Positions 11,784-22,600 of a DNA stretch of 64,000 bases are shown here, piece after piece. The position numbers and the translations under genes were made by a program. The stretch covers positions 1 through 64,000 of the forward strand of contig NC_057384.1 in the NCBI RefSeq assembly GCF_016906535.1, written 5' to 3'. Below the pieces are notes generated by a model, which was given only the letters and a program-made list of their open reading frames with translations, was not told the origin of the DNA and searched no databases. The stretch comes from Rhizoctonia solani. Lineage: Eukaryota; Basidiomycota; Agaricomycetes; Cantharellales; Ceratobasidiaceae. Position 1 is the first letter of the stretch. The number at the start of each line of letters is the position of its first letter.

Positions 11784-12034
11784 CTCCCCAACTTGATCAA
11801 CCCAAACGCAAATGTCTTACCCTACAACTACGCAAGCCTGTTTCCCAAATCACATGCCGCAACACTGGGACTGAAAGCCCTTTACCAGACATTGCTGAAC
11901 TGGTTTCAGCATTGTCTAAACAAGGTAAATATGACTTACATCTTGTCATTAGCCAACGCTAAATCCTTTTAAATGTTTGTCTTGAAGGCAAGAAGGGAGA
12001 GGACAAAGGGGAAGACAAGGATAGGTACAAGGGT

Positions 12035-12220
12035 AACAGAGAGGACAAAGACAAAGGCAAGGGCGTGGCCAAGGGCAAGGGCAAAGGTGGGGGTGGGGGT
12101 GAAGGCAAACATGTGGACAAGGGCAAGAGCAAGGGCAAGGGCAAGGGCAAGGGCAAGGGTGAGGATGAATATCAGGATGAAGGCAACAGCAATGGCAACG
12201 GCAATGGCAATGGCAACAGC
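12035..12220 (+). repeat. Hexamer-based low-complexity tract (AAGGGC/AATGGC)
   Basis: Tandem AAGGGC units followed by AATGGC/AACGGC units lie inside the Lys/Gly-rich gene and encode GK and GN dipeptide repeats. All three forward frames are open through the tract, which produces long spurious frames on both strands. Confidence 0.85.
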
Positions 12221-12505
12221 AAGGATAAAAGATCCAAACCAGTTGGGCATAGTGAAACCAGTTGCAAACCAAAGACAAAAGGACATAAAGGTTGTCCAGC
12301 AGGCTTGGCTGGGTATCAAAAAGCTGAGGAGTGGAAGTTGGTTGAAGGTGTTGGAATGTACAAGCCCCAAAGCAAGATTGGATGGCGCAAGACAGCCAAG
12401 TTGTCCTGGACATGGTCACATGACCAGTACAAGTGGTTGCATGCTGGCCCAAGCCCAAATTTGGGGGGTAGCAGGTGTAATCATGGGTTGTCAGCAGAGG
12501 AATAA

Positions 12506-12807
12506 TAGGGCTCTATGGCTTAGTGGTCAAGCTGGTTCAATTCCAGCTAGTTCTATTTTCCTCTGTTTATGACACCATCTGAAGAAATGACCAAGGAGAC
12601 TGTTGAAGAATATATCAAGGATGTTGTTGAGGAGCCCATGCTGTACTGCAGCCTATCAAGCTGTTGCCTCCCTACACCTAACATGTCTCTACTCTTTGTT
12701 CTTCCTTGACTGTCAACCAGTCCTTCTTGCCTATGGTTTCTTTTGTCTTGGAGCCACAGGTCTACAAGTTGTTGTTGCCTCCTTCCAAGCACATGTCTCT
12801 CACACAC
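12506..12807. other. Gene-free spacer with a degenerate tRNA-like segment
   Basis: TGGCTTAGTGG (12516-12526) matches a pol III A box and GGTTCAATTCC (12534-12544) matches a B box, but they are only 7 nt apart, so no tRNA can fold. A diverged copy occurs near 45770. A short frame starting MTPSEEMTKETVEEY follows at about 12569 and also has a counterpart in the second locus. Confidence 0.4.
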
Positions 12808-12936
12808 TGTCCTAGACATCTGTAAGGACATTGAGGTAGCTGGCACTTACGGCCATGTGGGAATACAAATGAAACCACATAAGGTGGCAGGGGTTCTACC
12901 TACAACAACAAGACTCCTAACTACAATGACCAAAGC

Positions 12937-14076
12937 TGTCCTGGACATCTGTAAGGACATCAAGGGTGCAGGCACTTGTGGCTGTGTGGAATACAAGTAA
13001 TAACCGCTTAAGGCAGCAGTGTCTACCCTACAATGTCTAACTACTTAACTAATGATGACCAAGGCCTTATGGGCAATGGCAAGCTATGTAAGTACAGCAA
13101 AGGCAACGCTTAAGGCATTGTATCTACTTGGTGAATCTGGCTGTAAGGCCTTGTACAGTGATGATGGGTGACAAGAGGTAATTGACCTGGGTGTTACCAT
13201 GGTTGGTTGGCCTCCTTATATATTCTACAAGCAAGCTATTTACAAATACATTATATCAAATATCTAATCCAATAAGAACCCCACTCTGCAGTTGGCCTTA
13301 CTCATGCATATGTGTCACTGACTTGTCATGATGACGTCATAGGTGGAGGTGGCTACATATGATGAAGTAAGCGCAGATGGGGGTGTGGCTTGGCGCTTAG
13401 CGTATGATATAAGCGCCAATGTCATGTGATTGAAAATGTAGTCAAATTGCCTTTGTTTAAATTTGAGAAAATGGGAATAAATTCCCTTGGTATATGTTAC
13501 AACCTCCTTACCTATACCACTGGATTTGGACGATTTTTCTGATATTTTTACTATTTTTTACGAACTCTTTATCTTGTATTTTTCAATCACATGATCTTGG
13601 CGCTTATCATGCTGAGATGCTGCACCAAGATGCCATGCCAAGGGCGCTTAGGAGAAATCCACGCTTCTGCACAGCCTGCAGCACACTTCTTATTTCCATT
13701 ATGTACTTTCTTTCTCATGTGCACAGACCATGTAGATAGCGCCCCTTTTGTCTATATAAACAGCAGGAAGATTGCTTGGAAACACCAAGTCAATTTTACC
13801 TTGTCTCATACTCATTGAGGAGGATTAGTCAGCCAGCTAAGTAGCCGGCCCCCAATAGTTCCCAGACGTTAACCCCCTACCTTACTTACCACACCTCCAG
13901 GCCTAAGGCCCCCTTGTCATTGGAATCCAGTAGAAGTCTGCCTTATAGCGGCATTAGTATAGCCTTAGTAGTTAGTTAGATTAGCTTTGTCTGTAGTAGT
14001 ATGGCCCTAAGCGCCCAACCCACTAGCAAGTACCCACATTACAGTGGTGTACAACAGTATATGTGTGTCTACAACA
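12937..14076 (-). mobile_element. Solo LTR, family B (B-2), inside B-1
   Basis: Starts TGTCCTGGACATC and ends GTGTCTACAACA, flanked by a perfect AAAGC duplication (12932-12936, 14077-14081). It is itself interrupted by LTR A-a at 13495-14056. Without the insert it is about 573 bp. Confidence 0.8.
13495..14056 (+). mobile_element. Solo LTR, family A (A-a), inside B-2
   Basis: Starts TGTTACAACCTCC and ends GTGGTGTACAACA, 562 bp, with a perfect GTATA duplication (13490-13494, 14057-14061). It contains the family A promoter: CTATATAAACAG at about 13752, followed some 34 bp later by AAGTCAATTTTACC. Confidence 0.9.
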
Positions 14077-14902
14077 AAAGCCCTACAGGCATTGGCCAAC
14101 TATGTATGTACAGTGAGCAAGTTGCTTAAGGCAACAACAATGGTACTTAGTAACTTAGTAGCTAACCCAGACTGTAAGGCCCTGTGTACAATAAGGGGAT
14201 GCAACAAGAGGTAATTGACCTGGGTGTTACCATGGTCAATTGGTCTCCTTATATATTACAGGGAGTTGTCTATTTACAAATACATATATCCAAAACCATA
14301 ACAAATAAGAACCCCACTCCAACTGTGGCCTTACTCATGCCTACATGTCACTGACGTGTCATAATGATGTCATCAGGTGGAGGTGGCTACATATGCTGAG
14401 TAAGTGCAGGTGGGGATGTGGCTTGGCACTTAGTGTATGATATAAGCACCAAAGTCATGTGATTGAAAATGTCCTCCATTTATCTTTGTTTAAATTTGAG
14501 AAAATGGGAATAAATTCCCTTGGTATATGTGTGTCTATGACAAGGGGCATTGAGGCAGCAGGTGCTTGCAGCTATTGGGTACAAAGATAGAACCACTTAA
14601 GGCAGTGGGGGATACTACCTACAATGACAAACTATGGTACTACAATGTCCAAGGCCATAAGGGAAATGGCAAGCTAGCTAAGTACAGTGAGGGAGCTGCT
14701 TAAGGTGGTGTAGGCTATGTATCTAAGTATCTAAGTGGAAATCCAGGCTGTATGGCCCTGTGTACAATGTGAAGTGCAACAAGAGGTAATTGACCTGGGG
14801 ATAACCATGGTCAATTGCCCTCATATATTCTTCAAGAAGACTAATTACAAATACATGATATTGAATACTGTATCAAATACAAAACCCACTCCATTGGCAG
14901 CC

Positions 14903-15432
14903 TGTTACACTCCCTTGACTTATACCACTGAAATTGGACAATTTTTCTATTATTTCTAGTATTTTTTACAGACTCAATATCTTTAGTTTTTTGATCATGT
15001 GATCTTGGCACTTATTTATGCTGAGATGCTGAACCAAGATGCCATGCCAAGGGCACTTAGGAGTAATCCATGCTTCTGCACAGCCTGCAGCATGCTTCTC
15101 TTTTCACATAGATTCTTCTTTTCTCACATGCACAGACCGCCTTGTAGATAGTTTGTTTGTTATATATACAGCAGGAAAATTGCTTGGAGACCCCAAGTCA
15201 ATTTTACCTTGTCTCCCATCAGAAGACAGGTCTCAGTAGATCAGCTAATCTCACCACTCCTCCCAGGCCTAAGGCCCCTCCTCACCAACAGTAGATAGAT
15301 AGTCACCACCCTAAGCAGTCTTTAGTTCAGTAGTATAGCCTAGTACTGTAGATTAGTCAGGATTACCTTGTATTAGATACAGCCCTAAGCATCTGCCTCT
15401 AGTGTGTACCCACCTTACAGTGGTGTACAACA
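14903..15432 (+). mobile_element. Solo LTR, family A (A-b)
   Basis: Starts TGTTACACTCCC and ends GTGGTGTACAACA, 530 bp, with a perfect CAGCC duplication (14898-14902, 15433-15437). The B-3 sequence continues without loss on the other side. Confidence 0.88.
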
Positions 15433-15608
15433 CAGCCTTACTCATGCATACATGTCACCTATGATGTCATCAAGGTGGAGGTGGTTATGTTGCTGACTAA
15501 GCATGGAGGGGGATGTGGCAAGGCACTTAGGGTATGGCATAAGTGCCAAAGTCACATGATTGAAAATGTTGTCCATTCTACTTGGTTTAAATTTGAGAAA
15601 ATTGGAAT

Positions 15609-16198
15609 TGTCCTAGACATCCTTGAGGGTCATCTAGGTAGCAGGCACTTGTGGCCATATGGAATAGAGACTAACTGCTTAAGGCAGTGTGGAAGCTACC
15701 TACAACAACAAACTACCTAAGTACAGTGACCAAGGCTGTAAGGGCAATGGCAAGCTAAGTATCTACAGTGAGTAAGTTGCTTAAGGGAACAAGTACAAGT
15801 GGGGATCTAGTAGTTACTGGCTTAAGGCCTTGTACAGTGTGGATGAAGCAACAAGAGGTAATCAACCTGGGTGTTACCATGGTTGGTTGACCTCCTTATA
15901 TATTCCAGAGCTATAGTAATTACAATTACACATGTGTGGGAAAAGAAGTACTGTATATGAAATAAGAACCCTGCTCTGCAGTTGGCCTTACTCATGCATA
16001 TGTGTCACTGATGTGTCATTGATGATGTCATGGTGGAGGTGGCTACGTATGCTGATTAAGTGCAGGAGGGGACATGGCTTGGTGCTTATTGTGTGATATA
16101 AGCACCAAAGTCACGTGATTGAAAATGTAGTCCAATTAACTTTGTTTAAATCCAAAAAAATAGGGATAAATTCCCTTGGTATACATGTATCTACAACA
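15609..16198 (-). mobile_element. Solo LTR, family B (B-4), inside B-3
   Basis: Starts TGTCCTAGACATCC and ends GTATCTACAACA, 590 bp, with a perfect GGAAT duplication (15604-15608, 16199-16203). Confidence 0.88.
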
Positions 16199-16234
16199 GG
16201 AATAAATTCTGTGGTATTGAGTGTGTCTACAACA

Positions 16235-16715
16235 TACAGTATTTTCTTGTTCCACATCCTGCTTGCCTGCTTGCACTCTATCCTTGATGACACCATCTCC
16301 AAGCTTGCCTACCCTGATCAACCAGATGACCCTATCATATGAGCCTACTGTCCAAGAAGTCTTGACCAAGCAGTCCCCCACCTTGACTTTGTATACATTG
16401 CCCAAGCAGATGGCTGTGCATTCCTCAATCCCAGTCAAGCAGACTCCAACCCTGCAGACTCCAACCAAATGCCCCCCCCCCAGTGGTGTCCCTTTGTTGG
16501 TTAGGTCTGCTTCAGAAACTCCAGATATGCCATGCTGATGTCTCACAGCTTGCACTTATTGGGTGTCCCCTTGTTGGGCCAGTCTGTATCTGATACTGTG
16601 TTGGTTCTTGGTTTGATACCTCCTAGCAGCTGTCCTGTTTAGTATAGCTTTTATAAAAAAAATTGTTTGCCTATTTTTGGTTGGAGTATCCATTAGCACC
16701 CTTTGAGTCTATTAG
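16235..16715. other. Unassigned segment between LTRs
   Basis: A short plus-strand frame (about 16221-16538) with a PTLQTPTKCPPP-like proline-rich stretch could be a scrap of a gag-like gene, but I see no diagnostic motif. A minus-strand frame covers the same bases. Confidence 0.3.
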
Positions 16716-17297
16716 TGTTGTAGACACACTCTATACCACAGAATTTATTCCCATTTTCTTGAATTTAAACAAAGCCAAACAGACAATATTTTTGATTGCA
16801 TGACATTGGCACTTGCATCATACACTAAGTGCCAAGCCATGTCCCCATCTGCACTTACACAAGCACATGTAGCCACCTCCACCCAATGATGTCACCATGA
16901 CATGTCAGTGACACATATGCATGAGTAAGACCACAGTCAGAGTGGGGTTCTTATTTGATACAGTATTGGACATTGTACATTTGTAATTAGTAAACTCCTA
17001 GAATATATAAGGAGGCCAACCAACCATGGTAACACCCAGGTCCATTACCTCTTGTTGCATCCCCCAATTGTACAAGGACCTTAGGTCTGGTAAATAGTTA
17101 CTTAGTTACTTAGTCACCACCTTAAGTGGCTTTGTCATTGTACTTAGATAGTCCCTTGCTGCCATAAGCAGTCTTGATGTTGTAGTGTAGTTGGCCATTG
17201 CTGTAGATAGTCTCATTGTTGCCTTAAGCAACTTACTTGTAGTACACTGTGGCTGCAAGTGCCAACCCCCTCAATGTCCTTACAGACGTCTAGGACA
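16716..17297 (+). mobile_element. Solo LTR, family B (B-5)
   Basis: Starts TGTTGTAGACAC and ends CAGACGTCTAGGACA, 582 bp, with a perfect ATTAG duplication (16711-16715, 17298-17302). It contains a TATATAAGG box near 17006 and the AGGTC...ATTACC start-site motif, but many family CpGs are TG or CA here. Confidence 0.9.
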
Positions 17298-17306
17298 ATT
17301 AGATTC

Positions 17307-18471
17307 AAGTGTCATTAGTCAGAGTCAGTTTGGTTGTTCAGAGGACATTAGGATGTTCAGAGGATGTCCTTTCAGTGCAACCAGCCCTGCAAGGGAGCAG
17401 CAGGGTGTGTTTTAAGGGGTTGTCCCTTGATAGCCAAACACCAGCACTGGGAAGTTCCAACTTGCTGGTGCAACCTAGGATAGAGGGCAGTCCTCACCAT
17501 GTAACTAGGAAATAGTAAAGAGTACAATAGATAAAATGATTTCTATAGCATATATAATCTCAGGGGACTCAGGTAGAGAGAAATAAAGGGAGTATGTAAA
17601 TAAGGGAATAGACATAAAAGAAATAAAGAGCAGGGATCTGAACCAAGGTACATAATTACAGAATCACATGAGCACAGAGGTGGGCCTAACTGCCACACCA
17701 GTGGAGCTTACCCAACATTAGCATCTCTGGAATATAACATGTAGCCAGCAAGCTAAAGCAGGTGTGTCCGCAGGCTTATTAATTAGAATTTCCATTTGTA
17801 CTTGTGCTGTATATTTGCCAAAGTACTATGCAATAGTATCATGTATGTTACAACCTCCAAACATATACCATTGGAACTGCCTTATTTTTCTATTATTTTT
17901 ACCTTTTTTTATGGACTTGATATCTATTGTTTTTCAATCACGTGATCTTGGCGCTTATTATGCCAAGATGCCAGGCCAAGATGCTGTGCCAAGGGTGCTT
18001 AGGAGAAATCCATGCTTCTGCGCAGCCTGCAGCATGCTTCTTTTTCACATGTAGTCTTCTTTTCACACATGCACAGACCACATGTATTTAGTTAGTTTGT
18101 CTATATATACAGCAGGGAAATTGCTTGGAGACCCCAAGTCAATTTTACCTTGTCTCATATTCATTGAGGAGGATAAGCACCAGCCAGCTAAGTAGCCAGC
18201 CCCCAGCAGTATAAACCCTTACCCATTACTTTACTCATCACTCCTCCAGGGCTAAGCCCCCTCCATCAACAGTAGATACAAGCAGGACACCTTATGTGTT
18301 ATAGAAACAGTAGTATAGGAAGTAGTATAGCCTTAGGTAGTAGTTTGCATTGTGTAGTACAGCCTTAAGCACCTGCCCACCAGCATGTACCCAACCTTAC
18401 AGTTGGTGTACAACAATGTATAAGTTACACTTGCTTTGCTATTGAGTTATGGAAGCTGTCCATGGGAGGTG
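17307..18471. repeat. Left arm of a ~1.17-kb inverted duplication
   Basis: The arm reads as the reverse complement of 18526-19056 joined to 32306-32873 and 33466-33534. The arms are separated by a 54-bp spacer (18472-18525). Matching includes solo LTR A-c and its target duplication, and unique sequence on both sides of it. Confidence 0.85.
17846..18415 (+). mobile_element. Solo LTR, family A (A-c), in left arm of the palindrome
   Basis: 570 bp, TGTTACAACCTCC...TTGGTGTACAACA, with a perfect ATGTA duplication (17841-17845, 18416-18420). The right-arm copy (18582-32400) is the same insertion, duplicated in inverted orientation. Confidence 0.88.
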
Positions 18472-19056
18472 CAGACTTAGATGTGTAGTAATTTTAAGAC
18501 CAAGAAGTGCCAAAACTCAAGTTCACACCTCCCATGGACAGCTTCCATAACTCAATAGCAAAGCAAGTGTAACTTATACATTGTTGTACACCAACTGTAA
18601 GGTTGGGTACATGCTGGTGGGCAGGTGCTTAAGGCTGTACTACACAATGCAAACTACTACCTAAGGCTATACTACTTCCTATACTACTGTTTCTATAACA
18701 CATAAGGTGTCCTGCTTGTATCTACTGTTGATGGAGGGGGCTTAGCCCTGGAGGAGTGATGAGTAAAGTAATGGGTAAGGGTTTATACTGCTGGGGGCTG
18801 GCTACTTAGCTGGCTGGTGCTTATCCTCCTCAATGAATATGAGACAAGGTAAAATTGACTTGGGGTCTCCAAGCAATTTCCCTGCTGTATATATAGACAA
18901 ACTAACTAAATACATGTGGTCTGTGCATGTGTGAAAAGAAGACTACATGTGAAAAAGAAGCATGCTGCAGGCTGCGCAGAAGCATGGATTTCTCCTAAGC
19001 ACCCTTGGCACAGCATCTTGGCCTGGCATCTTGGCATAATAAGCGCCAAGATCACG

Positions 19057-19617
19057 TGTTGTGCACCACTGTAAGGTGGGCAGACGCTGGTGGAGTTGGG
19101 CGCTTAAGGCCGTACTACTACAAGCAACACGTACATAATCCAACTAACAAGGCTATACTACTTCCGCTTAAGGCGGACTACTACTACTTAACTGATGCAA
19201 AGGGGCCTTAGGCCTGGAGGTGTGGTGAGTTAAGGGGTGGTGAGCGTCTGGGTACTACTGGGGGCCTGCTACTTAGCTGGCTGACTAATCCTCCTCAATG
19301 AATATGAGACAAGGTAAAATCAACTTGGTGTCTCCAAGCAATTTTCCTGCTGTTTATATAGACAAGGCACACTTTTTACATGGTCTGTGCGCGTGGGAGA
19401 AAGAAGTATAGAAGACAAATGAGAAGCCTGCTGCGGGCTGTGCAGAAGCGTGGGTTTCTTCTAAGCGCCCTTGGCACGGCATCTTGGCGCGGCATCTTGG
19501 CATAATAAGCGCCGAGATCACGTGATCGAAAAACAAAAGATATTGAGTCCGTAAAAAATACTAAAAATAATAGAAAAATCGTGTGATTCCGATGGTATAA
19601 GTAAGGAGGTTGTAACA
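19057..19617 (-). repeat. 3' LTR of chromovirus I (family A)
   Basis: TGTTGTGCACC...GGTTGTAACA, 561 bp. It begins directly after the TCACG duplication and ends at the C-run that is the complement of the polypurine tract. Confidence 0.92.
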
Positions 19618-19628
19618 TTGCCCCCCCC

Positions 19629-22600
19629 TTAAAGGCTCTTGGCGGCATCACAAGCCTTTCTGAGTCTAGCTTGGTTGAATTGCTTGATCTCTTCTTGGCT
19701 GTGTTCCAACAGTTCTTCTGGCTCCCATGAGTTATCTTCTGGGCCGTACCCCTTCCATTTGATCAAATAGAACCATTTCCCTTGTTGGCGTTTAGAGTTA
19801 ATGATCTGTTCAACTTTGTACTCTTCTTCCCCCTCTATTGTTTCAGGAGGGGGTTTTTCAGGGAATGGTTGGCTTGGAGATTTGTGGGCTTTGGACAGTA
19901 ATCCTACATAGAACACGTCGTGGATTTTCAGGGTTTCTGGGAGTTTCAGGCGGTACGCGTGACTGGAGATTTTCTCTGTGATCTCAAATGGTCCTAGTCT
20001 TCTGGGGTCTAGTTTGTTGGAGTTTGTTCTAAGCTCCACGTTTTTTCCATCTAACCAGACCTTATCACCAATTGAGTATTCCGGTATAGTCCCCTTGTTT
20101 CTAGCCATTTTCTCCTTACTCATCCTGAGAGCTGCCTCTGCTTCTTTCCACTCTTGAGCAAGAGTATCTGCCACATGGTTGGCTTCTGGTATGTTTGCTG
20201 GAATGTTGGACGGGTTCATGACAGGGTTTTGTCCATATACCAACTCAAAGGGGGTTTTCCCAGTGGCGGAGTGTCTTGCGTTATTGTAGGCATATTCTGC
20301 TAATGGTAACCAGGAGGCCCAGTCCAAGTGGTCTGCTGCAACATACAATCTTAGGTAGAACTCAATGAACTGGTTCACCCTTTCTGTTTGTCCGTCTGAC
20401 TCAGGGTGGTAGGCTGATGAGAAGGACGGTTTTACTCCAAGGCGTTGGTAGAGCGCCCTTAGGAACTTTCCTGTAAACGTAGTCCCTCTGTCCAAAATTG
20501 TTCTGACCGGTAACCCATGGAGTTTCCACACATTTGAGATGAATAATTCCACTAGACCCTTGGATGTAACCTTCTTGGTAGTTGGGATGAAATGCCTGAA
20601 TTTTGAAAAGGAGTCAATGACTACCAAGATTGCATTGTGACCGTTTGACTTTGGGAATCCCGTAATAAAGTCATAGGAAATGGTGTGGAACGGATAGGGG
20701 GGAACTTCTAGTGGTTTGAGGGCAATGACCAGGGCGTGAGCTTGGCGGTTGGCCTGGCATGTGGGGCAGCATTCTACCCATTCTTTGGCAGATGATTTCA
20801 TGCCTGGCCACCAGTAGTTGCAATTCAGAAGTTCAAGGGTTCTCTGTTGGCCCGGATGGCCCGCTAGTGGGGAGTTGTGGAATTCCTTCAGAAGTTGTTC
20901 TTTCAAGGTTTCTGAATCTGGGACAACTAGCTTCCCACGGTACCATAGCAGGTCCTCTTCCCAATTGTAGTCTCTGTAAGCTTTCCGGATGGAGGGAGGC
21001 GCATTGTCTGCGTCTTCTGTGAGGAATTGGATGATGGGCTCCAGGGACGGGTCCTCTCTGAGTCTGGAGCAAATTTCTGTGACTATTTCGACTTCTTCCT
21101 CTGAGGTATTGGCAAAGACTTCTGCTGGTAACATGATCTCTGGCTCTGGGGGCGTGTCTACGTAATCTGACCTTCTGGATAATGCGTCCGGTTTTCCTGA
21201 TTGCTTTCCTGGGCGATAGTGGATTTCAAAGTTAAAATTGCTCAAGAATACGCGCCACCAGGCATGCCTGCGGTTGAATGTTCTTGCCTGCATCCAGTAT
21301 TCCAAGTTTTGATGGTCCGTGTATACCTGTATGGGTCTATCCGTTGCTTCTAAGAAGATATGCCACTCCTCCAAGGCTTTAATGATGGCTAAGAGTTCCT
21401 TGTTGTGGGTGTTGTAATTTGCCTTGGCACCAGAGAAGGACTTCGACATGTAGGCTACCGGGTGTAGGCAGTTATCGTCTCCCCGCTGACTCAAGATGGC
21501 TCCCATAGCTATGCCTGACGCGTCTGTCTCTAGGTAATAAGGCAAATTGGGGTTTGAATGGATCAGAACTGGCGCTTTGGTGACTAATGCTTTGAGTTCC
21601 TGGAAAGCCTGTTCTTCCAATACGTCCCATGACCAAGGGGACTCCTTTCTAGTGAGGTTATGGAGGGGACGCGCTACAGAGCTGAAGTTGGGAATGAAGC
21701 GTCTGAGGTAATTGACAAAACCTAGGAAGGCCTGGACCTGCTTGACCGTTCTGGGAGTGGGCCACGTTGTGACAGCTTCTATCTTCTTCTTGTCCATTGA
21801 GAATCCGGAGGGAGAAATAATAATGCCTAGGTAGTTGACTGTGGTAACGTGGAAATGGCACTTTGACAACTTGCAAAACAGCTGGTTCTTCATTAGGCGC
21901 GACAGTACTTCTCTGACGTGGTTAGGGTGATCTTCTGGGTTCTCAGAAAAGATAAGGATGTTGTCCAAATAGATTACTACTGTCACGTCAATCAGATCTC
22001 TGAACAGATCGTTCATGAAGTGTTGGAAAGCGGCAGGGGCGTTGGTAAGTCCAAAAGGCATGACCAAGTACTCAAAAAGGCCATATTTGGTCCTGAAAGC
22101 CGTTTTCCATTCGTCGCCTTCCTTGATGCGCACATTATTGTACCCCCATCGGAGATCTAATTTTGTGAATAGCTTGGCGTTTTGTAACTTAGCCATGAGG
22201 TCATCCTGCCTGGGAAGGGGGTAGACATTTTTGTGGGTGACGTCATTTAGCTTCCTGTAGTCAACCACTAATCTGAGGGAACCATCTGCCTTCTTTACAA
22301 ACATGACTGGAGCGCCGGCGGATGAGGTGCTGGGGCAAATCTTGCCTGTTGCCAATTCCTCGTCAATGTGTTGTTTCAACGCCTTAGATTCCGCATCCGT
22401 CATGCCGTATATGGGACCAGGGGTCAGTTTGGCGTCCGGGACAAGGTCTATAGAGATGTCATACTCCCTATGTGGAGGGAGGACCTTGAATTCTTCTTTG
22501 CCAAAGACTTTAGCAAACTCATGGTACTGAGGGGGAAGGTCTGCTAAAGGATCTGAGTCCGCTTCTTCTTTGGAGGCAATTTGAACTTGTTCAGGGAAGG

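Larger units (their letters stand above)
10419..12505 (+). pseudogene. Unknown Lys/Gly-rich protein gene, split by a solo LTR
   Basis: If the LTR at 10479-11783 and one copy of its target duplication are ignored, a clean gene appears: exon parts 10419-10478 and 11789-11924, an intron 11925-11987 (GTAAAT...GAAG), and exon 11988-12505, totalling 237 codons plus stop. The protein starts MPPKPKPKPNKPPKSANPTP, continues with a basic region, then a long GK/GN repeat tract (about 12035-12220), and ends in a Trp-rich C-terminus (KIGWRKTAKLSWTWSHDQYK). I recognise no domain. The C-terminal 100 bp and flanking sequence recur in diverged form at 45670-45860, so the gene belongs to a repeated, possibly mobile, family. 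As it stands the LTR disrupts the first exon after residue 20. Confidence 0.55.
12808..14542 (-). mobile_element. Solo LTR, family B, outer copy (B-1), split by nested LTRs
   Basis: In minus orientation the ends are TGTCCTAGACATCTGTAAGG (12808) and TGTGTCTATGACA (ending 14542). The copy is interrupted between 12936 and 14082 by LTR B-2. No matching target duplication was found at its outer ends, and another B copy follows directly at 14543, so recombination between copies is likely. Confidence 0.65.
14543..16234 (-). mobile_element. Solo LTR, family B (B-3), end-truncated, split by two nested LTRs
   Basis: The sequence matches family B from about nucleotide 18 of the LTR onward and ends GTGTCTACAACA at 16234. 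LTR A-b (14903-15432) and LTR B-4 (15609-16198) are inserted in it, each with its own target duplication. The missing first bases adjoin the end of B-1. Confidence 0.7.

Noticed and set aside
11949..12458. Pro/Cys-rich and hydrophobic frames on the minus strand
   Set aside because: They arise from the hexamer repeat of the Lys/Gly-rich gene, which keeps several frames open on both strands.
12516..12544. A-box and B-box motifs resembling a tRNA gene
   Set aside because: Boxes are only 7 nt apart, the acceptor and anticodon arms cannot form, and the second copy has a poor B box. Treated as a tRNA-like repeat, not a tRNA gene.
16590..16640. GGTTTGATACC as a pol III B box of a tRNA or SINE
   Set aside because: One mismatch to the consensus, no convincing A box at the right distance, and no poly(T) terminator in place.
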